64,000 nt of DNA from Sipunculus nudus (Eukaryota > Annelida > Sipuncula > Golfingiida > Sipunculidae): assembly GCA_026874595.1 (NCBI GenBank), contig CM049313.1, positions 76,436,659 through 76,500,658 of the forward strand. Direction: 5' to 3'. Shown here in pieces: positions 1-12,020 of this stretch (position 1 is the stretch's first letter; each line of letters opens with the position of its first letter). The position numbers were made by a program, and so were the translations under genes. The notes below the pieces were generated by a model. The model ran no database searches, was not told the DNA's origin, and saw only the letters and a program-made list of their open reading frames with translations.

Positions 1-810
1 TTGCAGGTATTAAGCCATAATTGGATTTGATTCACAATATGGAAATAGGTGTAATGACAAAGGAGAATACTGTTTTCCAGTGCCAGTATTTATTATGTGA
101 CTGGAAGATGTGATTAATGATGTATTAAATGAAGCCATAATCAGTATATCCAGATTATTGATATTTCATTCATGACCAAAATGTACAAGTATTATTGCTT
201 GAATTCTTTTGGAGATTTCACAAGTTTTATGATAGTCTAAGTAAAGAACACTTTTTCTTTCACCAACTTTGGGGTTAGTTTATTTTACTCCTACGGTAAT
301 TTCCCAGGACTTGACTCTATGACCAGATGTTTCAGACATGGCACTATTTTCTACCTTGCACTTATTTGCAGGTTCACCCTTTCCCTTATTCTAATAGAGG
401 CTTTGGAAGAAAAGACCTCACTTTTGTAGCTTAGACATTTACCCTTTGTTTAGTTTTAGAATGAAAACCAGACACACCAAATAAAATTAGTCTTAGTTGT
501 AAATACAAAAACATTTGAAAGGTTGATTTAAAGGAAGATAATCACACAATGTCAACTAAATCATGTTGTCCTACCATGATTTGTGACTTTGAAAGATGAA
601 AAATATGAATTTTTAATTTATATTAACTATTGATATTGATTACTGCTAAGAGCCATCTGTTTACATCTAATTACAAAAATGGCAGCTTGACTTATAAGCT
701 ATCACTGTAATCATCTTTGAGTTTGGGATGAATACAATTAATGTATTAAAATTGATTATAGAACTTTATAATCAGGGATGATAAGCTTCTCTGTCACACT
801 ATTTCTTCAG
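1..810 (+). other. UNC-13 intron (5' part outside window)
   Basis: AT-rich non-coding sequence ending in a splice acceptor (TTTCTTCAG, AG at 809-810) in front of the first recognisable UNC-13 exon. I see no further exon or repeat here; the upstream UNC-13 exons must lie before the window. Confidence 0.6.
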
Positions 811-972
811 CTGTTACCACTGCCAAGTAATGCTCAAGAGAAGATCCAAGATGTTTCTCGACTCTTCCTCAATCATGTGACTCAGATGCCTATGCAGGTC
901 ATGACCCAGGTTGCGGGGTCAGGAGGGGCTGCTCAGTCTTCGTCCTTAACTGAAATGAGCCGCAGAATAGCT
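811..972 (+). CDS. unc-13: UNC-13 exon, variable MUN linker segment
   Basis: A 162-nt exon, phase 0 at both ends, 54 codons. It sits between acceptor CTTCAG (805-810) and donor GTATGT (973). It encodes a linker with EKIQDVSRLF and SLTEMSRRIA, which reads straight into [14 protein letters not shown] of the next exon. The region before the KNLTPKQ block is poorly conserved between UNC-13 proteins, so this exon is called from reading frame, splice sites and continuity rather than from strong similarity. An alternative donor further 5' cannot be excluded. Confidence 0.75.
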
Positions 973-2703
973 GTATGTGGATCGCCCCAGATTTATCAGT
1001 GTTGTCACCGATAGTTCGATGTTGTTATGGTCCTGAGTGTTTTTTCGTCATTGTATTTTTTGTCACATATAGTATGTTCTGTTGTCTTTAGTTGATAGTA
1101 AATGCAGTATAGTATTTGTATCTTGTGTTAACCTCGAGGAAATAAGCTGTTGATTTCCATATTGAGAGGTAATGAAATTCAGGAGAAAGAAAATATTTCA
1201 CAATGGACAATGTGAATGTGATGCATGCAAATCTGCATCGTAGTTCTTCTCATGCATCTTAATGCAGATGAAGGTGTCATGCTGGGGGGACGGGGGGGGG
1301 GGGGGGGGGGGGGGGTTTAGACTCTATCAGCAGCATATTCTGATATCCAGTCACAGCACAACAAGAGACCTTTCACCTTGTGACACCTATCAGTGAAAAC
1401 AGAAACTGAGGGTTTGGGTTTTGCAGATTGACATGAAAGATACATTTAGTTGTATCTCAAAGTATACGGGTTAAAAACTGCTTTCATCTTTAACACTCAA
1501 GTTCCTATCAGAACCTCCGGCATGTATCAGATTTACAATTGGCAGAATCTGCAATTATGGCTCATTTGAACTGAACACAGTAAATGATCATTCGGTACCA
1601 GTACATGAAGTGTGCATGCTCTAATGGAAGAGGTTTATAACAGAGCTCTCTTTGAAGTTTGCTATGAAACAGAACTTGTACAGTACCAGTATCTATACTG
1701 TTTGTCATGTATGTGATTATTTACAAGTAACATCACACTGGTACAGACTGTTACCGCATGCTGCAGAAATGCTGTGGTTTATGATTTGTAAACCAGGCAA
1801 CAGGAGGTCTATGACAGGGAAGCTGTCCTAGTGTCTCCTGGTGCTGGCAGCAAGCTTTTTTACAGCACTTACATTTCTTTTAACTTTCTTTCTTTTAGAG
1901 TTTCACTCTCTTTAAGTTAATAATTTCCTTCTTTTGCACTAATGGAGAGCTTTAGTTTCATTCAAGGGGGTGACTCTGTGATGTGTCCCACGTAGGATCA
2001 TGCATGGTTATTGTACCAGCTCGTTCCACATAATGTTTGAAGCTGTGTCAGTCCATTTAAATATCAGTCACAGTTAAAACTCAGACATTTAAATAGAAAT
2101 ATGTTTTATAACTGTATGAAATATCTTTATTTCATAGTATTTTATTTTTATTTTGGAAATCCTTTTGATCTGGTTGAATGGTGTTTTCATGTGACTCTTT
2201 AATATATAGAGTGTATAAACATTTCCTTTTTAATTATACTAGCTCATTACATATGCTGATATTTGTTTTGCATGTACATAAAGAGCTGTTCATGATAGGT
2301 ATGAATCACATAAAAGTGTTATTTTGTTACACCATATGACTGCAGAGTGGTGAAATAAGGAAAATCTACCTCTAATAGTGATACATTGTCGTCTCTCAGA
2401 TTGGGAAATTTGTTATTTATTGTTTCTGGGTTATAATTGTGATCAAATTATAAATAAATCACTGAAAATTAAGATTCCTTTTAGTCTTCCTTTCTCAAAA
2501 AATGCCTTATAGTAGAATTGTGAATTTAGCTGATTCCTGTTAAATCGGCCAGTGCATCAATGATAAATTTATCTAAAATGCTATAAATGTTTTTCAGAGT
2601 CCAGCAAGAGGCAAGTTCTTTCGTTAATATTCAGACAACAACTTACAAAAAATGCCTGTCTGTTGAATATTAATGAAAGCATTGTGTTTTTTTTTTAAAC
2701 CAG
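973..2703 (+). other. UNC-13 intron with poly-G tract
   Basis: An intron of 1.7 kb. It holds a 24-nt G run at 1292-1315 (G-quadruplex or sequencing-slippage prone). No ORF or known repeat is seen otherwise. Confidence 0.6.
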
Positions 2704-2929
2704 GACATGTCTAAGGAAGTGGAGAAGAACCTGACGCCCAAGCAGTGTGCTGTTCTAGACATGGCGCTCGATACCATTAAACAGTACTTCCATGCCGGCG
2801 GGAACGGACTGAAGAAAACATTCCTGGAAAAGAGTGCAGAGTTACAGTCCCTCCGTTATGCCCTGTCTCTCTACACACAGACGACTGACTCTTTAATTAA
2901 GACCTTTGTCACGTCACAGACGTCACAAG
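2704..2929 (+). CDS. unc-13: UNC-13 exon, C-terminal MUN core
   Basis: A 226-nt exon that follows a long polypyrimidine tract and AAACCAG, and ends at donor GTAGGT (2930). It encodes [20 protein letters not shown] followed by the [17 protein letters not shown] and [19 protein letters not shown] blocks, nearly identical to the family consensus. It ends one base into a codon. Codon use is GC-richer than the surrounding AT-rich intron. Confidence 0.95.
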
Positions 2930-4729
2930 GTAGGTGGCAACACAGGCTGAATTGTTGAAATTGGCACTCTTTTACAGTGAGTGTTGTCAATTTTTCAGAT
3001 TAAGAATGAATACCTGGTATAGGTAGTAGCAAAGGTTTAATAACTGTAAATTGCAGAATTTTTAAAAATGCAATTAAATGCAGTTAAATGCCTCTCTTGT
3101 GGTAGTATTAAGTGCATTTTGGTTAAGTTTAAAGAATGAAAGCTGATTGATTAGTCATGAATACTTAAGTTTTATAAACATTTTCCAAATCTCATTAAGT
3201 TCTTATTAGATATATTACATACTTAAGGTTTATCTCAGAGAAATGTACACTGCATATAAAGGGGGCTTGTAAAGGCCCTTGTGTTCTAGAAATAAATGTG
3301 AAATTTATAGGCAATCAGATTTTTTATAGTTTTATAATAGAAAATTGAGCCATTGCATTAAACCAGCTATATATCAAATGTTTGTTTGATAGTTCATTTA
3401 TTTTATTTTATTTTATTTTATGAAGTTAATTAATATTTCACTAGTTGTATAGCTAGTCTTAGTGTAATTAGTCAGTGTGCATCATAGATTTTTTTTATAG
3501 TGGTTCAGTTATTTGTTTTCATCCAGAAGTGACTAACCTGTCAAAATAGATCCAATAAAATAAGACGATAATCCTCTGAAATATGAGAAAACATGCAGCA
3601 CACTCCCTGGGGGTACAGACTAGGATTTATACGGCAGATTGCTGGATCTGAGTTCAAGCCAATGCTCAACTAAGGTCATCTGTGGTATATTGAATATGGC
3701 TACAGAGATTTTCAGGATTGCCAGTCTAAATAACTGCCATGATCTGTGAATTATTCTTACCTCTGTATACAGAAAGATGAATACCTTGAAGGTATCATAG
3801 CTTACAACATGCTAACAACGTCAGTGACACTGGTCAAGTTCACTAACAGTTACAACTGCAAATCCCTTGCTGTAATTTCCAATAAATTCTTATTATTGTA
3901 CATGTGTACCCATATCCTTACAACAATTTAGGACATTTCATAGTCACTATCCATCTACCATCAATATTTTTAGATACACCCCAAGAAATGACAGGCGATA
4001 TTTAGATGGGCTTATGCTTTGAAGCCATTTCCATTCACTATATGCAAGTCAGATTTAGCCATTAAAATCAACTTAAGTAAGGTCTTCTCCAAGTGTGCAA
4101 GCCACCACTGTGTACATGGCTAACATGGTTGTTAATGAAAGTTTATTTTTATAGAGTGCGTATAGAATTAAGTATTGTTATTTACAGACATAATGTTTAG
4201 ACTAGATTTGTTCCTGAACTTCTCAAATCTCTAGATGTATATATCTGAGAGTCACATCATTTTAGTCACATTTGTTTATGACAGTCATCATTTGAATGTT
4301 CTCTGATACTGATCTCTTTCCACCTTGCTATGTGACTAGCTGTATTTGAGTTTCTAGATCAAAATTTTCTTATATCCACAAAATTTGTCATTTGTGTTAT
4401 TCATAAACTTAGTGTTTTCTTTCTCTTTGGTTGTTATTTTGGTGAATATCTTGATGCATTTTGCTCTTATCACTGTAGTCACTTTTAAAGATGCCTTAAT
4501 TTGTTTAAACAGCACTGCAGCTCTTAAAACTGCTTGTCTGCTTGCAGAATTTGTGTTGTTTAGGTAATAGTAGATGTTTTTGTTATTGTCTGAAATTGCA
4601 CGCACAAAATGCAACTTCAAGTCACATGATGCAGTCACATGATGTTTGGTGCTCTGTTACCAAGACAGTGGCGCCATCTTGAGGAAAGGGGTCAGACTTA
4701 AACAGTTTGCAGTAAATGCATTTTTCCAG
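2930..4729 (+). other. UNC-13 intron
   Basis: An intron of 1.8 kb, AT-rich, with a (TTTTA)n pentanucleotide run near 3399-3420. The stretch around 3600-3740 is more complex and may be an old SINE-like fragment, but I cannot support a family. Confidence 0.5.
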
Positions 4730-4837
4730 TGACCTTTACAGATCAGCCCGGTTGTGAGGAGCCCGTGGGTGAGGTCTCCATCCAGGTCGACCTCTTTACT
4801 CATCCAGGGACTGGAGAACACAAGGTCACAGTCAAAG
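4730..4837 (+). CDS. unc-13: UNC-13 exon, start of C2C domain
   Basis: A 108-nt exon encoding the MUN-C2C junction and first C2C strands ([20 protein letters not shown], then EHKVTVK). The donor is GTGAGA at 4838. Two acceptors 12 nt apart both keep the frame: AG at 4728-4729 gives residues VTFTDQPG, while AG at 4740-4741 gives DQPG. The upstream site has the better pyrimidine tract (TTTTTCCAG) and is used here. Four residues may therefore be optional at the domain junction. Confidence 0.93.
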
Positions 4838-4970
4838 GTGAGAGGGCACAATCTTTACTCCCCATAGCCAAGCTCCATGGCTGGTCTCATAACACAGGTT
4901 TTACTGTACTTATTCCTGTTATTTTCTGTCCCACCAAATGAGATACTCATCTGTTTCTTGGCACTTTTTA

Positions 4971-7900
4971 GCGAACCTGTGAGCTTATGCGATGGTGTGG
5001 CGTCGTCCGGCATCCGTCGTCCGTCGTCTGTACATTAACCCATACTATCTTGAAAACGGCAAGAGGTGGCATCATGAAATTTTATTAAAAAAATTAGTCA
5101 TCTAAAAAACTATATCGTATTTTGCTTATTTTTTGGCTAACTGCATTTTCTTAGATTTTATAGGGAAAAAGCTAAAAAAAAGCTTTAAAAATCTTCTTCT
5201 CCGAAACTGTTCAGCCAAATTGTCCAATATTTCACAGAAATGATTCCTGGAATAATCTTTCTTAAGTTTGTTTGAATGGATTAAGTTTGGTGATTTTTGG
5301 CCGAGTTACAGGAAGTTGAACTTAGTCATCTGTCCATAAAAGCATACTAAAATTACAATCTCAGAAACGGCTGGTGCTATCATCACCAAATTTTATGCCA
5401 ATGTTGTTCACATGAGACATATCTGAAATTGAGGTATTGGTGGCGCCATCTGCATCGACCTTTTTTGTACGGGGGTCATCAGTGCCCGTATCATACTGAT
5501 GGCTACAAAAAACTTCTTCTCTGAAACCATATGGCCAAATAGTTTAATATCGCACAGAAATGATCCTAGGGTAGTGCTTTCTGAAATTTTTTCAAATGGT
5601 CTAAGTTCAGTGACTTTTGGCTGAGTTATGGGAAGCTGAATTTAGTCATATGCTGTAACAGCCCATTTTAGCTCAGTGGCTACAAAGATCTTCTCCTCAA
5701 AAACCACTGGGCCAAATTCTTAAATCTCACACATTAATTATCCTTAGATGTTGATAATTCAAGTTTGTTCAAATGGTTTTGGTTCAGTGATTTTTGGCTG
5801 AGTTATGAAAAGCTTAACTTAGCCATTATGCTGTATTTTCCCATATGAGTTATAAACCTGTGAAATTTTTTTTGACTGACCCTACTGAGGCCAATTTGTT
5901 TAATATTTTAACAAGAATAATCCCCTGAATAATTCTTATAATAATTGTCTTTTATGGTTCCAAAGAATGAATTTTGGCTGAATTATAAAAGTTCAATTGA
6001 GTCATTTTACCATATATGTTAGCTGTGTGAAGCAGATACACAGATACATCTAGATACATCTAGACTGGCACAGTTTATCAGCATTTATTACATCATGCCT
6101 CTAGACATTTAGATTTCAGGTTATCTATGGTTAATATTGACAAGAATGTTTTTTAAAAGCTTTTAAAAAATGTAGATTTATGATTTTTAGATATTCCACA
6201 TGCCAGGCAATGTTTACAATCACAGCTATACAGCTCTCTGTGGGTATATAAAGACGGCTGTACATGGATTATATATAATTGGTATCCAAAGTCAAATTAA
6301 TTCAAGATTTTGTCATCAGTGAGATGTATCTGTATTACAATTTTGCATTCAGTATGCATCTGTATTAATTTTTAGTGAACCTGTGAACTAATGCGATGGT
6401 GTGGTGGCGTTTGTCTTCTGTACGTTTACCCATACTATTTTGAAAATGATTGGAGCTAGCATCATGAAATTTAATGCAAAAAATTAGCCATCTGAAAATT
6501 TTCTTAAATTTTATAGAGAAAAAGCTAAAAAACCTTTAAAAATCTTCTCCTCCGAAACACTCAAGCCAAATTGTTCAATATTTCACAGAAATAATCTTTT
6601 ATACCATCTCCCTCAATTTTGTTCAGGAAGTTGAACTTAGTCATCTGTCCAAAAAAGCATACTAAAATGACAGTCTCAGAAACAGCCAGAGCTATCATCA
6701 CCAAATTTTTTGCCAGTGTTGGTCACATGAGTCATATATGAAATTCAGGTATTGGTGGCGCCACCTGAATTGACCTGTTTTTGTACGGGGGTCATTGGTC
6801 TTCTGTACATTAATCCATAATTTCTCAGGAATAGCAGGAGCTACCATTCCCAGATTTTATGCAATAATCTGTCACATATCAAATTTTGTGGGATTCAGCT
6901 CATTTTTTTGCTATCTGCATTTACTTAGATTTTATAAGGAAAAAGCTGACAATATTTTAAGTCGTCTTCTTGTAGACGGTCCAGCCAAATTGTTAAATAT
7001 TTTACATAAATGATCCCAGAGGCTAGCCCTCTCAAGTTTGTTCAAATGGTTTGCATTTGATGAATTTTAGTGGAGTTACACAAATTTGAACAGTCATTCG
7101 GCCAAGTAAGCATACTGACATAGTACTCTCAGAAATGACAGAAGCTAGTATTACCAGGTATTGTGCAAATGTTGGTCATATGACTCATATTTGAACTTGT
7201 AAATTTAGTGGTGCCACCTACATTGACCGGTTTTTTATGGGCAAAAAACCTCATAATTTTAGCCTCTTTCATCTTAATGATGAAACTGTCAAGTTGAATT
7301 GTTCAATTTTTCAAAAGAATTATCCTAGGACATGGTTCTTTCAATCATATCAGAATATACTGAGTTTGTTGATTTTTGGTTTAGTTGTGAAAAGCTTAAG
7401 TTGGTCTTATGGCCATTATTATGTCTTTTTCAAACTGAGGACTGCAATAGTGTTCTTCTACAAAATTATTTTTTCAATTATATCTTCTGTAACATTGCAC
7501 AAAAATTATTCTTTGGTGGCCTTTGTTCAAGTTTACTAGAATGATTTTTGGCAGAACTATTGGACCTTTAACAATGAAAGTACTGCATCTTTTATTATTC
7601 TAGATATTTTGATAAAAAGTTTATGAATATGTCGGCTTGAAAAAAGAAATTTTAACCAAAGTCTTTCAGTATGTGTAAACAGATATACCAACAGGCCAAG
7701 ATTGAATCTGTATCTTTAAATAGGTTGAGAAACTGCCAACTGTTTCAGATTTTGGAACAGAACAAGAGTTCATTCAGTGCAGCCAGATATAGGTCAAGAG
7801 TTCAATCAGTGCAGCCAAGCACATGGCATGTGATCACCTCATGGGTGACATGTGAACACCTCATGGGCACCATGTGATCACTTAATGGGTGTCAAGCCCC

Positions 7901-8682
7901 TCAGGGCAGGGCCCCTGCATGAGCTTATGCAATGGTGTGGCTACTATTTCAGATTTGGCAACAGGCTAGAGGTCAGTCTGGATCTAATTATAGCTTTGGC
8001 AGACTGCCAACTGTATCAGATTAGGCAACAGGTCAAGAGTTCACTCAGTGCAGCAAGGTATGGGTCAGGAGTTTACTCAGTGCAGTAGCTGCATTCTATT
8101 TATAGCTTTGGCAGACTGCCAACTGTGTCAGATTATGCAACAGGTCAAGCGTTCACTCAGTGCAGCCAGGTACAGGTCAAAAGTTCACTCAGTCTAGCCA
8201 GGTGCAGGTCATGAGTTCATTCAGTGCAGTAGTCTGAGCACGCAATTTGTCACAGTTCACTCGGGGCAACAGCCTTTCTCACCTAAGCCTGGTCAGCCCC
8301 ATGCATCAGACTCAAGGTAAGTTTGATGTATTGGCCTAATATTTTGACCTGTCTATGTGTCTTTGATGGCTTTCTTGCTCACAAGACAGGTGTGGCCACC
8401 TACCATGACTTTTGCACACGTTTTTCTCAGGAGGGGTTGGATATATCAGTCTGAAATTGGGCGTATGTATATATCTCTGATACCTTGGTTGTATACAAGA
8501 CTGGTGGTGCCAGCTACAATCTTTTTAGTGTTGTGTGCACCTATGCCAGAATTTCAGCAGTGATGTTTGTGTAATTGTTTCTTATTCAAAATGTTTAGTA
8601 CTTGCATAGTTCATATACATGAAAAGTAATGGTCCAGCATTGAAGCATTATACCTGGTGTATTTCCCAATGCACAGGTTCGC
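4971..8682. mobile_element. Repeat family R2, 3.7 kb, with 11-bp terminal inverted repeats
   Basis: The left end GCGAACCTGTG (4971-4981) is matched by CACAGGTTCGC (8672-8682), a perfect inverted repeat. The 5' part has a CpG-rich segment (CCGTCGTCCGTCGTC) followed by a diverged internal repetition. The head motif recurs near 6376 (GTGAACCTGTGAACTAATGC) and near 7920 (GAGCTTATGCAATGGTG), and CTGAAAC/GCCAAAT blocks recur roughly every 150-200 bp. No transposase ORF is present, so this is a non-autonomous element or a composite of several copies. It lies in the 7-kb UNC-13 intron. Confidence 0.6.
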
Positions 8683-8704
8683 ATTAGGCCTGTAGGCCTT
8701 GTTT

Positions 8705-9895
8705 TTATGCCCCCGCCACAAAGTGGCCGGGGCATATAGTTTTACCCATGTCCGTCATTCCGTCCTTCCGCCCTTCGGTCATTCCGAAACCAAACAGTTT
8801 TACGGACTTTTTTTCCCAATGCCTGCAGATATTGGCCTGATTTTTGGTGTGTGGGCAGATATAGACCAGTTACAGATCAAGTTCGCTTTTTGTCCCGGTT
8901 GACCTATTTTGACCGTTTTACAGCTCCTAAACTTAGAAAATTTCATGAAAAATAGAAATTTCATGACAAATACACATGTACAGACTTTTTTTTGCAATGC
9001 CTGCAGATATTGGCCTGATTTTTGGTGTGTAGGCAGATAATGACCAGTTACAGATAGAGTTCGTGTTTCGTCCCAGTTGACCTACTTTTGATTGTTTTAC
9101 GGCTCCTGAACATAGAAAATTTCATGTAAAATATAAATTTTCATGACAGATACACTTGTACAGACTTTTCTTCGCAATACCTGCAGATATTGGCCTGATT
9201 TTTCGTGTGTGGGCAGATAATGACCAGTTACAGATCGAGTTCACGTTTTGTCCCAGTTGACCTACTTTTGACCATTTGACAGTGATCTAACATAGAAAAT
9301 TTCATAAAAAAGTGCACATGTATAGACTTTTTTTCGCAGTGCTTGCAGATACGGGCCTGATTTTTGGTGTGTAGGCAGATAATGACCAGTTACAGATCGA
9401 GTTCTTGTTTTGTCCCAGTTGACCTACTTTTGACCATTTGACTGCTCCTGAACATAGAAAGTTTCATGAAAAATAGAAATTTTCATAACAAATCCATATG
9501 TACTGACTTTTTTTCCTCAATGCCTGCAGATACCATCCTGATTTTTTATGTGTGGGCAGATAATGACAGTTACAGATGGAGTTCGCGTTTCGTCCCAGTT
9601 GACCTACTTTTGATTGTTTTACGGCTCCTTAACATAGAAAATTTCATGAAAGACAGAAATTTTTATGGAAAATGCACATGTATGGACTTTTTTTCACAAT
9701 GCCTGCATATACTGGCATGATTTTTGGTGTGTTGCTTGATAATGACCCGTTACAGATAGAGTTTGCATTTTGCCCTTGTTGACCTACTTTTGACCATAAG
9801 ACACCTCCTGAACTTAAAAAAATTTTCAAAATTTTACAAATGTTTCTAATTTGCCCCAGGCGGGGGCATTCGTGTCGTTCCGACACATCTAGTTT
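8705..9895. mobile_element. Repeat family R3 with hairpin end and ~175-bp internal tandem units
   Basis: It starts with a hairpin (TATGCCCCCGCCAC, AAA, GTGGCCGGGGCATA) and ends with GGCGGGGGCAT followed by a second small hairpin (GTGTCGTTCCGACAC). Between them, about six units of 160-180 bp repeat the words TGCCTGCAGATATTGGCCTG and GACCTACTTTTGACC. There is no coding capacity. An inverted two-unit fragment lies at 24555-24930. Confidence 0.65.
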
Positions 9896-10220
9896 ACAAA
9901 ATCTGCATTTTTATCACCATTTTACAATAAAACTTTGGCCAATATTAAGTGATAAATTTAATTTACTGCCAATTGTCACACTGCAAATTCATATCAGTTT
10001 TGAACAGATGAGACCTTTGGAGAATCCATGCCACTGTTAATTTACTTTATCAGAGCAAAAATTTCGTTGGATATAAGGTCAAATACTTAAAGGTTAAGAC
10101 TCTTATATTAGTTGAGAACAATGTCTGGTTTGTGGAAGGGATTAAATATTACAATACTATATTCAACAAAAATCTCAGTGGAAGGGATCAGTTGTTATAT
10201 TATCATTTTCTGGGGTTTTT

Positions 10221-11850
10221 AGCTCAGCTGACTATTAGTCATCTGAGCTATAGTCGTGGTCCTTTGTCCGTCGGCTGTCCGTCCATCTGTCTGTCTGTCT
10301 GTTAAACTGGTACGTTTTGAAACTGTTGGACCTAAGAATCTGAAATCTTGCACACAGTTGGATGTCCCCAAAATCCTACCATACTGAAAATTGGGTCACT
10401 AGGACTTTGTTCCTTCGAGATATTAAGGGAAAACCTCAGTATTCCATTAAAACCCATTGTGTCACTTCATGAAGTTATGGGCCTGAACATAATGCACCTT
10501 GTAAAAAATCAGGAAATGTATTTACTTACTTAACATAAGAATTGCTGAAGCTAGAGATTTTTTTTAAGGATATAACTTCATTTAATCAAGATTCTATTGT
10601 AAACCAAAAATAAGATCTGAATATTTCAAATTTTATAAGTTATTTGCATAAATATAAAATCTGTACCTTTAATTTTGCCCAACTTTGGCAGTGGCATATT
10701 TTTTCCCTGAAAGCACAGCTGATTTAATTTTCATATCATGCACATGTAAGGATTTCAGCTTCTAAATTCTGAAATTTGAAAGGAATTGACCTAAAACTGT
10801 AGCTTTTATTACAGTTTTTATGAGACCATGTCACACCTAGGCTATACTGAAGCCCCTCTATATGTCCCCATAATGACCTTTCAGGCCAATTATCCATGCT
10901 TGAAGTGAGGCATATACTGCAGCCAGCCAGCTCTTGGGTGGCTTCGGTTGGATCTAACTGTCCAACCCCCATCCTCTAGTAGTTGTTTTGGCCAAAAACA
11001 CAACAATAAACAATTTTTAAAAAATATATTGGTCTATAATTACAATCAGCTTTAAGAAAATAAATGGAAAAAGTCATTTTATATTTAATGAGTAACAGGG
11101 AATCACCTTGCAATTACTTATTTTTTATGGATCTTCCATGAATAGCCGAAAATTTATTTCAAATGACACCATGCAGTCACCATCAGGTATTTTTTTCATT
11201 TGAATGATAAAAATGAAAAATAAATAATTATATAAAACTGTTGTTCAGCCTCAGTAAAAGAGAACAAGATAAATCATATATATATATATATACATAAATT
11301 TTATATTTTGTATAACTATTTGTCCTTAGGTACCTATGTACATGCCAAAAATTTTGTCAATATTGTGTAATATGTAGACGTGGTGGGCATCAAAATAATG
11401 TACCTTGTCAAGACTAAAGAGATATTGTGTCATACAGTCACAAATTCATAAATCACTTCATCAGCATAATTAATCATAACATCATATCTGTCAAATTGAA
11501 AGCTTGCAGACTACCATACACTTTAGATCCTTCAACAAATAGCCTTATCATCATTCTACTACTGCTTATTACTGCTGTCATTGCATTCATATTTACTCAA
11601 ATATATATCACTATTTTCAACCCCTCCCCAAATAAATAAAAAATAAACCACTATATTTTACTCCATATTAATCTATCAGTCAGGTTATTTCATGTTTCAC
11701 TCACTCACACATTACATTATATTCATTTATAATAGCCCAACATGTCCATGATATTCATAAGCTTGATCGACTCGATATAGTATCACTCTGGTGATACATT
11801 AATGGTCCAATCACGTTCAGCTGAGCGCCGTGACCCATGGGTCCCTTGTT
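10221..11850 (+). mobile_element. R1 element, 1.6-kb copy in UNC-13 intron
   Basis: The left end AGCTCAGCTGACT forms an imperfect hairpin with AGTCATCTGAGCT, followed by TCCGTC-rich sequence. The right end carries CAGCTGAGCG, CCATGGGTCCCTTGTT and stops at 11850. Internal sequence from ~11320 is closely similar to 30890-31424. An (AT)n run lies at ~11277-11292. No ORF is preserved. The right terminus is 10 bp upstream of an UNC-13 exon. Confidence 0.7.
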
Positions 11851-11860
11851 TCTTTTGCAG

Positions 11861-12020
11861 TGGTGGCGGCTAATGACCTGAAGTGGCGGACGTCCAACAT
11901 GTTCCGTCCATTCATCGAGGTGAACATGATCGGTCCACATCTGAGTGACAAGAAACGGAAACAGTCCACAAAGTCCAAGAGTAACAACTGGTCTCCAAAG
12001 TTCAACGAAACCTTCCACTT
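11861..12020 (+). CDS. unc-13: UNC-13 exon, middle of C2C domain
   Basis: A 160-nt exon after a 7.0-kb repeat-filled intron; acceptor CTTTTGCAG, donor GTACGT at 12021. It encodes [34 protein letters not shown] and [14 protein letters not shown] (last codon split). The match to Munc13 C2C is unambiguous. The terminus of an R1 mobile element stops 10 bp before the exon. Confidence 0.96.

Noticed and set aside
2580-2640. Extra UNC-13 exon after TTTTTCAG at ~2596
   Set aside because: No frame there continues the conserved sequence, and the exon at 811-972 already joins to 2704 in phase.
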